From the IMG/VR virus record IMGVR_UViG_3300044621_001647, positions 1 through 41,087 of that record: DNA of 41,087 nt; one strand, written 5' to 3'. The notes below the pieces were generated by a model that was not told the DNA's origin, ran no database searches, and saw only the letters and a program-made list of their open reading frames with translations. The translations under genes were made by a program, and so were the position numbers. Below are positions 7,397 to 13,908 of the stretch, piece by piece. How positions within the stretch are numbered: the first letter of the stretch is position 1; the number at the start of each line of letters is the position of its first letter. Source of the DNA: a virus.

Positions 7397-8794
7397 TCAA
7401 TTAGGTGGCTGGTTGTCCAATCGAGCAGGTTGTAAATCAAGCCCCGCATTGGCCGTTGCTCCTATTTCTTCCTCCACGTTAAAGTCATCTCCCAGCACTT
7501 CACCATCGGCTAACTGCTGCAGCAGCGTTTCCTGCGTGATTGTGCCAGCGGTATAGAGCGACAGTAACGCTGTGATCTGCTGGGGCTCTAGCTGTGCACC
7601 AAGGAAATCACGGTTGACCAAACTGCTACCTGCTGCTTGGTTCTGACCTAGGAATTGGGCGTGGTACTGCAAGGCATTGTCGATCATGTCTTGCACGTTC
7701 TGAGCGATCACCATCATGGTGCTATCGCCTTGACTGCGATCAATCATCTTGGCGCTAGCCGTTTCACCGACAAGCTTTTGACCCAACACAGCGGATAGAC
7801 CCAGTTCGTTGATCTGACGCTCTAGCTGATCAAGGCGCTGGAATTGCGAATCAAAGGCATCGCTAGGTGGTGCGATGTACTCGGCGCGGCCGTCGGCAGG
7901 AAAGGCGATCGCTTCACCAGGACCGGCGGAGACTTCCTCTGCAGCAGAGGGGAAGCCAAAGAATGCCAGCATCGGCACGGCTGAGATGTGCAGCTGATTA
8001 TCGAGGTCCGATTGGATCTGATACGCCTTGAGGTTGAGCTCGGCGATATCTTCCAATGGCGGTCGTGACTCTAGGTAATTGATGCGGCCGCAGTAGGCCA
8101 CAGAGAATGGGATTTCATCGAGGCTGGTGGTACCTTCGTCGACAAGCTCGTATTCACCGTTATCGGCTTGCTGATGGATCTGGTAAGCGCCAGGCGTTAA
8201 GACACGAACCTGCTGCACGATCTTTTCGCCGTACTCACCCTCTGGCATCGTGACCGTCTCCTGTAGGCGCAACATGCTCAGGCGCTGCTCACCGTTGCTT
8301 TGCTCTGTGCGCCAGCCCAGGATTTGCCTAGGTGTATAAGTCACCCAGTAAGGACGGCCGCCATCAGACGGTGCATCCACCAGTGTGCCGATATGGCCGT
8401 ATCGGATCAGCTTGCGGGTGGTTTCATAGGTCCAGACGTTGAGGTCATTGCCTTGCAGGTCAACGTCGAAAAGCTGCTCGCGAATCGTGTCACTGGTGTC
8501 GACCAGCCTTACAGGCTTTCGCGTCAGCATGCCAGCCAGCATGCGCTCCAAGCGCTGGTAATACGGCGGGCAAACGCTACGCGCTAAACGGTTGTCGTAA
8601 CTTTCGTCGAGCTCACGTGGTTCTTGCGGTAGATATCGCCGATGCCGTCTGCGCATGCCATAAGTGCCATGCAGCAGGTCTTCAATCAGAATCCAATGCG
8701 GTTCTTGAGCGAACCAGGCTGTATTGGGGTCGCTGACTTTTACTACCGCACGTTGCGCTAGCGGTCGGTCGTATTGCCTAAAACCTGAATACAC
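7397..8794 (-). CDS. portal protein (DUF4055-type)
   Basis: A 465-aa protein starting with GTG (8794). It contains ESYDNRLARSVCPPYYQRLERM (residues about 64-85, with ML-A-G-M-L-T-R-K-P following), a pattern typical of DUF4055-type portals. A long C-terminal helical region follows (FQRLDQLERQINELGLSA, later MIDRSQGDSTMMV), resembling the portal stem and crown. Twelve copies would form the DNA channel and terminase dock at one capsid vertex. Position between large terminase and gp7-like protein supports the call. A terminator lies between it and the terminase, so it may have its own promoter or be reached by readthrough. Confidence 0.8.
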   Translation of the reverse strand: MYSGFRQYDRPLAQRAVVKVSDPNTAWFAQEPHWILIEDLLHGTYGMRRRHRRYLPQEPRELDESYDNRLARSVCPPYYQRLERMLAGMLTRKPVRLVDTSDTIREQLFDVDLQGNDLNVWTYETTRKLIRYGHIGTLVDAPSDGGRPYWVTYTPRQILGWRTEQSNGEQRLSMLRLQETVTMPEGEYGEKIVQQVRVLTPGAYQIHQQADNGEYELVDEGTTSLDEIPFSVAYCGRINYLESRPPLEDIAELNLKAYQIQSDLDNQLHISAVPMLAFFGFPSAAEEVSAGPGEAIAFPADGRAEYIAPPSDAFDSQFQRLDQLERQINELGLSAVLGQKLVGETASAKMIDRSQGDSTMMVIAQNVQDMIDNALQYHAQFLGQNQAAGSSLVNRDFLGAQLEPQQITALLSLYTAGTITQETLLQQLADGEVLGDDFNVEEEIGATANAGLDLQPARLDNQPPN

Positions 8795-8852
8795 AGCGCC
8801 ACCGATGCGATGTGATCAGTTTAGGCAATGAGGCTCAAGGGCTATAGGCAAT

Positions 8853-8881
8853 AAAAAAGCCCTGGCCCCACCTCCAGAGCT
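8853..8881 (-). terminator. rho-independent terminator between large terminase and portal
   Basis: Read leftward, an 8-bp stem AGCTCTGG / CCAGGGCT (one G-U) with an 8-nt loop is followed by six T residues. It lies 18 bp beyond the large terminase stop and about 60 bp before the portal start, so it should limit transcription from the early/terminase segment into the head genes. Confidence 0.8.
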
Positions 8882-8899
8882 TGATGTGGTTCGACAAAA

Positions 8900-10258
8900 T
8901 CAATATATGCGTATTCCAGTGCTTCTGCCAGCGCCTGAATGTAAAGGATTAAATTCACGCCAGATCAGGTAGCCAAGCGCATCATTCATGTGGTCGTGAC
9001 CAGCTTCTTTATCCGGGTCACCCTTGTCGGTGTAACACTGCAGCTCTAGGCATTCGATCAAGCGTTTGCAGGTCTGCTGGACCTGAAGGCGCACCTGACC
9101 TTTGCCATTCTCTAAGAGTGCTTGAACAGCTGCGACCCGATCACGCACTGGCGGGTTGGACTTGGGTGACTGGTTGCTAATGCCGTAGCCCTCCAAGATC
9201 TGAATATCGGTCTGGGTGGCATTGGTGCTGCGGTTGCCGCCGCTGGCATCGGGGTAACCGTATAGGCGATGTTGCGGGTAACGGCTGCGGATCTGCTGGC
9301 CTAGGGCATCGGTGTCGTGGGCGCCACTGATCTCATCGACGATTAGAAGGCCATTAGCCGTGCGGATGCCGATAACGGCGGACATGTTGCCAATGTTGAA
9401 GTCGATGCCAATGCGCAGCGGTTCATCGCTGATATCCGGCAGTGTTGCTGTGACGTGCTTAAGACGGTCGAAGCGGTTGTAGACCGTTCCGGTGGTGAGG
9501 TTGACGAACTCACCATTGAGATATGCCTGCAACAGGTTCGGGTCATAGTTCGCCTGCAGGCGTTCGATGAAATCTGCTGGTAGGTGTGGGTTATCAGTGC
9601 TGCGCATTTTGATCAAGCGTCGATCATCACGACCTGAAGCTTTATCAGACGCGAAGGTTTCCCATAGCCAGCGGTAACCCTCAGGCGTTGAAGCGGCACC
9701 AAATTGGCGGACATTGCCAGAGCGAAGGCGACCGAGGATTTTTGGGAATGCCTTAGACGCAATAGAAGGGGTGACGGTATCGATCTCGTCGGCTAGCACC
9801 CAGGCGAGGTTGAGGCCGATGATGCGCGTCCAGTTTTCAAAGGAACGGCAAAGGATTTTGGTATCACCGCCTGGTAGGTGGAGGATGTATTCAGGTAGCG
9901 GTGAGGCGCGGAAGCTGTAAGGGATGCCGTGATCCTCTAGGAAATCATCGAAGTCGCTTTGCCAGATATCGCGGATGAGTGGGCCGGTGGGTTCCATGAC
10001 GGCACCGATAAAGCCTTGATTCGCGATGGCCAGTGTGACGGCTTTAGCGCAGAGGGCTCTGGTTTTACCAGCGCCGTAACCGGCGGATAAGCCGATGATT
10101 TGAGTGGATTGATCAGCGACGAAATCGAGCTGTCTTGGGTGTAGGCCGTCGTAGATGCGGCTGATCAGGGTGTCGGCATCGTCTTGTTTGGCGATACCAC
10201 GCTGGTTTAAGCGGATCTGTGCGCGTGCGGCACTGATCGGATCAAAGAGCAGCGCCAA
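8900..10258 (-). CDS. terL: terminase large subunit (packaging ATPase-nuclease)
   Basis: A 452-aa packaging motor. Walker A is SAGYGAGKT at residues about 58-66, Walker B with the catalytic acid is LAWVLADEID at about 151-160, and the coupling motif FGAASTPEG is at about 186-194. The RNase H-like nuclease half has its first Asp in RIGIDFNIGN (about 282-291), an acidic IVDEISG strand near 310 and a final Asp in GHDHMNDALGYL near 430. All expected active-site elements are present. The called start is TTG at 10258, overlapping the small subunit by 17 bp. A terminator follows. Confidence 0.92.
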   Translation of the reverse strand: MALLFDPISAARAQIRLNQRGIAKQDDADTLISRIYDGLHPRQLDFVADQSTQIIGLSAGYGAGKTRALCAKAVTLAIANQGFIGAVMEPTGPLIRDIWQSDFDDFLEDHGIPYSFRASPLPEYILHLPGGDTKILCRSFENWTRIIGLNLAWVLADEIDTVTPSIASKAFPKILGRLRSGNVRQFGAASTPEGYRWLWETFASDKASGRDDRRLIKMRSTDNPHLPADFIERLQANYDPNLLQAYLNGEFVNLTTGTVYNRFDRLKHVTATLPDISDEPLRIGIDFNIGNMSAVIGIRTANGLLIVDEISGAHDTDALGQQIRSRYPQHRLYGYPDASGGNRSTNATQTDIQILEGYGISNQSPKSNPPVRDRVAAVQALLENGKGQVRLQVQQTCKRLIECLELQCYTDKGDPDKEAGHDHMNDALGYLIWREFNPLHSGAGRSTGIRIY

Positions 10259-10691
10259 GGCCAGCTGCCTGCATGCGTAGGAGGATTTGCTCTTGCTGTT
10301 CGGGTGTTAGGTCGGACTGCTGAATAATTTGTACGACGGTAGAGAGGGTATTGAGCACTTCACGTCGTGTAGCAGCGGCGTCTGACCAACGATCACGCCA
10401 GCGAGAGGAGTGTGTAAGGAGCCATTGGGCGTCGCGTGTGTCACCGTTGGCGATTTTGGCGGCCAAGGCTTCTTCACCTGCTGCGGCAGCCTCTTGAATA
10501 GCCCCAAAAAGACAAAGTTCAAGCTCGGTTGGCGTATCACCCTGCGCATTAGACAACCAAAGGCGAAAGATTTCGTCGGAAACACCACAAGCTTCAGCGA
10601 TGTTGCGCTGCGACCAACCCAAAGCAGCAAGTCGTGCTGCTTTTTCGATCAAGTTGGGGTTGAGTTTGTAGTGTCCGCGCTCTTTTGCCAT
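10242..10691 (-). CDS. terS: terminase small subunit
   Basis: A 149-aa protein with an N-terminal helix-turn-helix (LAALGWSQRNIAEACGVSDE, residues about 16-35) and helical remainder ending EQEQILLRMQAAG. Small terminases bind the packaging site and form a ring that regulates the large subunit. It lies just upstream of the large subunit with overlap. The 75-bp leader is strikingly pyrimidine-rich on the coding strand and has no Shine-Dalgarno site. Confidence 0.8.
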   Translation of the reverse strand: MAKERGHYKLNPNLIEKAARLAALGWSQRNIAEACGVSDEIFRLWLSNAQGDTPTELELCLFGAIQEAAAAGEEALAAKIANGDTRDAQWLLTHSSRWRDRWSDAAATRREVLNTLSTVVQIIQQSDLTPEQQEQILLRMQAAGLGAAL

Positions 10692-10766
10692 GGCCGGAGT
10701 TTAACCGGAAGTGAAGAGGAGGTGAGTGTGTCGAAGGAGTTTAGAGGGTGGAGGAGGGGGTTTTAA

Positions 10767-11348
10767 TTAGGTTAGTGAGAGGGGGATGATAGTGATGAGA
10801 GCGCCTGGGTGTTCACCTGGTGTGGTGTAGCGCTTGGTATGCGAAGAGATTGCAATCCGCGCATCATCTTGAAGCAGGCCGCTATCGACGAGGGCATCTT
10901 CAGTAGAGCGGAGGCATTTGGAGCCATCCGGCTTGACGCTGTGAAAGGTGGGGGCTGAGGGTTTGAGGATGCCCTTTGTGTTGTAGTGGGATTTGGGTCT
11001 AGGGAAGATAAAGACGATGGAGAGGGAGACTGGACCAGAGATAGTGGGATGGTTAGTGGCTACGGCGGCTTGTTGAACGAGGTAGCGCCAGGGTTTTAGG
11101 TTTTTGCAGGATTCGAGCATTACGCCATTGCCTACATGTCGCTTGCTGCCTTGGGGCTGGGGTGCCATGCCAGCAACGGTGAAGGTGATGGCTTCAGGCT
11201 GCGGCGACGGTGGTGATGACGGTTGCGACGATGGCTTCGAGTTGACAGCGTGGGATACCGGAGACGGTGCGAGCTGCGTTGTCGATGGCACGTTGATAGG
11301 TGTTGAGGTCAACGGGAGGTGGTGCGATAGCACCGAGGGCGCGCTCAC
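10767..11348 (-). CDS. rusA: RusA-family Holliday junction resolvase
   Basis: The conserved part begins at ITFTVAGMAPQPQGSKRHV (from about 11189) and carries the RusA core: the acidic segment RSTEDALVDSGLLQDDARI, then a Lys/Arg-rich strand, the set of Asp residues that bind the catalytic metal. It would cleave four-way junctions during recombination or before packaging. The first about 53 residues from the only upstream start (GTG 11348) are Pro/Ser/Thr-rich and overlap the preceding RHH gene by 155 bp, so they look like a shadow frame. The first ATG after the overlap (11168) would remove beta strand 1. The true start is unresolved. Confidence 0.8.
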   Translation of the reverse strand: MSAPSVLSHHLPLTSTPINVPSTTQLAPSPVSHAVNSKPSSQPSSPPSPQPEAITFTVAGMAPQPQGSKRHVGNGVMLESCKNLKPWRYLVQQAAVATNHPTISGPVSLSIVFIFPRPKSHYNTKGILKPSAPTFHSVKPDGSKCLRSTEDALVDSGLLQDDARIAISSHTKRYTTPGEHPGALITIIPLSLT

Positions 11349-11451
11349 GGATTAGCTGTCCGCGTGAGGTATGAAGAGCAGCGGCTTGGTGATCAAGGGT
11401 TTGGCGTTCTTGATGGGTTAGCCAGATTTTGATCTGCTCGCGCTTTTGCAT
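11194..11451 (-). CDS. RHH/MobC-like small DNA-binding protein
   Basis: An 85-aa protein whose first 35 residues (MQKREQIKIWLTHQERQTL, then HTSRGQLIRERAL) follow the ribbon-helix-helix plan: a short polar strand, helix A, turn, helix B. This resembles MobC-like relaxosome or CopG-type proteins. The rest is a helix rich in Ala/Val/Thr. It lies immediately before RusA, whose domain starts in the +1 frame at this gene's stop. Likely DNA binding; target unknown. Confidence 0.6.
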   Translation of the reverse strand: MQKREQIKIWLTHQERQTLDHQAAALHTSRGQLIRERALGAIAPPPVDLNTYQRAIDNAARTVSGIPRCQLEAIVATVITTVAAA

Positions 11452-11635
11452 GCGTTTTGGTGATTATTGCCCGGATAATCAGTGTGGCGACTGGTAGGCG
11501 TGATTGTTGACGATGGAGGTACCAGCGTTCGGCGATGAGGGCTTCGGCGGGATTGTCGGAGAAGGTGCCGAAGGGTGTGAGGTAGGAGCCGGTGACGGAG
11601 ATGAGCCAGCAGGGTTGGTGATCGTGTGGGCTCAT
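11393..11635 (-). CDS. small unknown phage protein
   Basis: An 80-aa protein starting in a 4-nt ATGA overlap with the preceding gene. Residues 1-60 (for example CWLISVTGSYLTPFGTFSDN and AEALIAERWYLHRQQ) have mixed strand-helix character. The last 19 residues overlap the RHH gene. No family recognised. Coupling to neighbours on both sides supports that it is translated. Confidence 0.5.
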   Translation of the reverse strand: MSPHDHQPCWLISVTGSYLTPFGTFSDNPAEALIAERWYLHRQQSRLPVATLIIRAIITKTHAKARADQNLANPSRTPNP

Positions 11636-11997
11636 GATCCACGCACTTCCCAGAAGTGCTTGATGGTTACCGAGGCCTCGCCCAAGGCGAGTGATAGTCG
11701 TTCGGATGCCTTGAGCTGCTCGCGTTGCTCAAGGATGTGATCTGGGTAGGTGACGGACTTACGGGTGCGGCGTGTGATTTTGTAGTCGTTCCAGGTGAGT
11801 TGATCCTCTGCGTTACCCGCTTCCACCATTTGATCCAGTAGGTCAAGGAGTTGTTGTCGTCGGGCATGGATTGCCTTTTCACTAGCTGCTAGGGAGGTGA
11901 GTTCCTCCAGGGTGGCGTCAAGAGAAGGCGGTGTAGACGAGTGCAGCGATGAGGGTGCAGGTCCAGAGGAAGCAGATGAGATCGCCATGACGCTCAA
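11632..11997 (-). CDS. small coiled helical protein, unknown
   Basis: Up to 121 aa. From residue 25 onward it is charged and helical (LDATLEELTSLAASEKAIHA, then ILEQREQLKASERLSLAL), with a central basic strand YKITRRTRKSVTYPD. The first about 25 residues are Ser/Pro-rich and overlap the neighbouring membrane-protein gene by 80 bp, so translation may start later. No family recognised. Confidence 0.55.
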   Translation of the reverse strand: MSVMAISSASSGPAPSSLHSSTPPSLDATLEELTSLAASEKAIHARRQQLLDLLDQMVEAGNAEDQLTWNDYKITRRTRKSVTYPDHILEQREQLKASERLSLALGEASVTIKHFWEVRGS

Positions 11998-12124
11998 GGA
12001 ATGATTGGGGTTTGGAGGTTTTGCGGTGCGGACGTGATGGCACTGATGGGTGTGTTGTGGTGCGGGAGTAGACGCGGCGATTGGTGCGGGTGATGAAGGG
12101 AGGTAGGGATGGGGAAGTCATTGT
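11918..12124 (-). CDS. small single-pass membrane protein
   Basis: A 68-aa protein starting at MTSPSLPPFITRTNRRV. It has a basic, Ser/Thr/Pro-rich N-terminal half and a C-terminal hydrophobic segment, LICFLWTCTLIAALVYTAF (about residues 49-67), long enough to span a membrane. The start overlaps the stop of the preceding gene by 7 bp. A tail-anchored protein made early in infection could act at the host envelope, for example in superinfection exclusion; that role is speculation. Confidence 0.5.
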   Translation of the reverse strand, partial: TMTSPSLPPFITRTNRRVYSRTTTHPSVPSRPHRKTSKPQSFLERHGDLICFLWTCTLIAALVYTAFS

Positions 12125-12372
12125 TCGGTTGGGAGATAGATGCGTTGCAGCCATTGATCGAATTGCTGATCTGAAAAACCTGAGAACGCCGGCTCTGGCA
12201 TGGGTTTGCGGTTGTAGTTGCACCACGTCTGGTGAACCCATTGGGCGTAGAGGCGGCTTGATTCGCGGTAGTAGGCCGCTTCGAAGGGAGTGGCCGGAGG
12301 TGCATCGGCGGTTGGGATGCGACCAGAGCAAGCGAGCCATGCTCGGTAGCGGATGCAGGGCGTGAGCGTCAT
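12118..12372 (-). CDS. small unknown Trp/Tyr-rich protein
   Basis: An 84-aa protein with many aromatic residues and several Cys (MTLTPCIRYRAWLACSGR at the start; YRESSRLYAQWVHQTWCNY in the middle; FDQWLQRIYLPTEQ at the end). Mostly helical. Its ATG overlaps the stop of the 58-aa gene upstream (ATGA), so the two are coupled. No family recognised. Confidence 0.6.
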   Translation of the reverse strand: MTLTPCIRYRAWLACSGRIPTADAPPATPFEAAYYRESSRLYAQWVHQTWCNYNRKPMPEPAFSGFSDQQFDQWLQRIYLPTEQ

Positions 12373-12545
12373 GGCGTTGGTCTCCAGCCGTTGCGGTAGG
12401 CGAGGGTGATGAGTGTTTGACGGTTGTGGGAGAAGAAGGGGATGCCGTGGTCGTCGAGGAACTCGGTGGCGTCTTCTTCGTGGATGTCGTTGGTGACGGC
12501 CTGCTCCAATAGGAGAGCTAGCTGCCGCTCGCTAGCGCTGGTCAT
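12369..12545 (-). CDS. 58-aa unknown protein with FLDDHGIPF motif
   Basis: A short gene linked by ATGA overlaps to both neighbours (start 12545, stop 12369-12371). It encodes 58 residues: an acidic helix (SERQLALLLEQAVTNDIHEE), then the motif ATEFLDDHGIPFFSHN. A similar FL-x-x-GIPY motif occurs in the product of the gene immediately upstream, suggesting an ancient duplication. Function unknown. The tight coupling on both sides is the main evidence for expression. Confidence 0.65.
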   Translation of the reverse strand: MTSASERQLALLLEQAVTNDIHEEDATEFLDDHGIPFFSHNRQTLITLAYRNGWRPTP

Positions 12546-12793
12546 TGATGCTGCGCAAAGGAGTTACGGGAGGACGCGGAGCGGCATTCGTCTGCCCAGC
12601 TGCTGTCATCAGCGCGGATAGCTGGCGGGACGTATTGGACGGTGTAGGGGATGCCTGCCGCGAGGAAGGTGGCATGCATGTCGTCGAGATCGTGCTCGTG
12701 ACACCAGTCGGAGAGGATGGCGCTGTTGAAGAGATAGCGCTCAGCCCAGCCGGATGGTGCGGCATCTGGGAGAACCGTATGGAGCTGGTTCAT
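12542..12793 (-). CDS. 83-aa unknown protein, first gene of an early leftward unit
   Basis: It starts at ATG 12793, about 36 bp after the -10 element of a well-formed promoter, making it the first gene of a leftward operon that reads toward RusA and the terminase. It contains a helical acidic segment (SDWCHEHDLDDMHATFLAAG), then GIPYTVQYVPP. The FLAAGIPY motif resembles FLDDHGIPF in the next gene. No family recognised. Confidence 0.65.
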   Translation of the reverse strand: MNQLHTVLPDAAPSGWAERYLFNSAILSDWCHEHDLDDMHATFLAAGIPYTVQYVPPAIRADDSSWADECRSASSRNSFAQHQ

Positions 12794-12828
12794 GGGTGGT
12801 ATGCGGTGGGGTCGCCCCCGTGATCAAG

Positions 12829-12857
12829 ACAATAGGCTAGCCAACGTTAGCCGTCAA
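12829..12857 (-). promoter_or_regulatory. leftward sigma-70-type promoter with CTAGC operator spacer
   Basis: The -35 is TTGACG (12852-12857), the spacer is exactly 17 bp (12835-12851) and the -10 is TATTGT (12829-12834). The spacer (GCTAACGTTGGCTAGCC, read leftward) is nearly identical to that of the promoter at 20066-20094. It carries an inverted GGCTA...TAGCC half-site pair, suggesting that one regulator controls both promoters. Confidence 0.7.
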
Positions 12858-12939
12858 GGGTGACTAGCGATTGAGTGCCGGGATTCCGATGGAGCCGCAT
12901 GCTCCTGCCCTAATTCCCCTTGCGGGTGTTGTATTCGGG

Positions 12940-12972
12940 CCATCCCGGCTTGATAAGAGTGCCACGGGATGG
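12940..12972. other. hairpin in the exonuclease-to-accessory intergenic region
   Basis: An inverted repeat CCATCCCG ... CGGGATGG with a 17-nt loop, extended by a GGC/GCC pairing past one bulged base. It lies between the exonuclease stop (13007) and the promoter at 12829. It lacks a T-run on the minus strand, so it is a weak candidate for termination, RNA end stabilisation or protein binding. Nothing else is evident in 12794-13006 besides this and the promoter. Confidence 0.5.
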
Positions 12973-13006
12973 GCCTGTCGTGGACTAGCGAGGGCTGATT
13001 AGCGGC

Positions 13007-13768
13007 TTAGAAGGGGCGGAAGCGCGCTGCGTATTCCTCGCAGACATCGAACCAGGCTTGGAGGCACTCGTCAGCGGTATGGGTTTGGATGACGAGGCTG
13101 CCTGGGCGTGACCAGAGCGTGAGGCAGCGGGAGATGAGGAGCTTGTAGTGGTCGCCGATCATTTCGACGCCGGCACCGAGTTGTGGGCGGGTGTCGTAGA
13201 GGGTGGAGCGCTCGGAACTTTGGGTTTTGAGATCGGCGATGCCGTAGGTGTTATCGGTAAAGCGGATGACGAGATCTGCAGTGCCAGCGACGTTGCGGCG
13301 CAGGCTGTAGGCCATGACTTCAGCGCCGATCACGCTGATGCGATTCCAGAGTTCGTCAGTGAGTAGGGGTTCGATCCAGGCGGTGTAGTCACCATGGGGC
13401 GCTGGAGAGAGTTTGGGCGGTGGGTTGGGGTTGAAGCGCTGGTGTGCCATCACCTCCAGGGCTTTGTGGATGGTGTTGCCCCGTGGTTCCCAGATGTGCC
13501 GGCTGGCCATGATCGCTGCCATTTGGGCCTCCGTCTTGGTGACCGCTGAGATCAGGCTGGTGACGCTGACCGGGAACTGGTGGCCATTGGAGAGGCGGTA
13601 GGTCCAGGTTTCTTGGTCCCTCGTTAGCCCTAGTGGCTGCAGCCACGTCGAAGTCGCGTGGGTTGATGGGTTGGACGGCAACGCCTGTGTTGGGGGATCG
13701 GAGCGGGTTGGCATAGGGCTTGGGTGGTTCGTAGGTAGGGGAGAAGTATGCGGACCGACGGGCTTCAA
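13007..13768 (-). CDS. PD-(D/E)XK (RecB/Cas4-like) exonuclease
   Basis: The conserved domain starts near TWLQPLGLTRDQETWTYRLS (residue 41, about 13648). The nuclease core is visible: Glu in VIGAEVMAYSL (residue 150), Asp in AGTADLVIRF (165) and the D-x-K strand IADLKTQSS (Asp179, Lys181). Phage enzymes of this type resect DNA ends and pair with an annealing protein, here the DUF1071-like product at 20138-20836. The first 40 residues from the only starts available (TTG 13768, ATG 13714) are Pro/Ser/Thr-rich and lie in the +1 frame of the gene at 13389-13886. Start codon unresolved; a frameshifted fusion with that gene is possible. Confidence 0.75.
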   Translation of the reverse strand: MKPVGPHTSPLPTNHPSPMPTRSDPPTQALPSNPSTHATSTWLQPLGLTRDQETWTYRLSNGHQFPVSVTSLISAVTKTEAQMAAIMASRHIWEPRGNTIHKALEVMAHQRFNPNPPPKLSPAPHGDYTAWIEPLLTDELWNRISVIGAEVMAYSLRRNVAGTADLVIRFTDNTYGIADLKTQSSERSTLYDTRPQLGAGVEMIGDHYKLLISRCLTLWSRPGSLVIQTHTADECLQAWFDVCEEYAARFRPF

Positions 13769-13886
13769 TCAGGTTGCGTTCGTAATCAGGGCTGGGGTAA
13801 TCCAAGTGTTCAAGGGACCAATGGCCCGAATTGATGCCGCGTTGAAGAAGTGCTTGGACTGCTGAAAGATTGAATGCTTTTTGCAT
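13389..13886 (-). CDS. protein fused to, or overlapping, the exonuclease (N-terminal part)
   Basis: A 165-codon frame. The first about 75 residues (MQKAFNLSAVQALLQRG, then HLDYPSPDYERNLIEARR and YEPPKPYANPLRSP) look like a real, conserved-type sequence. The last about 85 (Pro/Gly/His/Gln-rich) lie inside the exonuclease in another frame and look like a shadow. The frame has no stop where the exonuclease domain begins, and the exonuclease has no ATG there. A +1 frameshift near 13640-13690, programmed or mutational, would join the two into one protein of about 325 aa. Confidence 0.6.
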   Translation of the reverse strand: MQKAFNLSAVQALLQRGINSGHWSLEHLDYPSPDYERNLIEARRSAYFSPTYEPPKPYANPLRSPNTGVAVQPINPRDFDVAAATRANEGPRNLDLPPLQWPPVPGQRHQPDLSGHQDGGPNGSDHGQPAHLGTTGQHHPQSPGGDGTPALQPQPTAQTLSSAPW

Positions 13887-13908
13887 AGTGAAAGTGTGCG
13901 TAGTTCAC

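Noticed and set aside
11461-11479. Inverted repeat GATTAT...ATAATC
   Set aside because: Lies within a coding sequence (Ile-Ile-Arg-Ala-Ile-Ile) and is explained by repeated codons; no other supporting signal.
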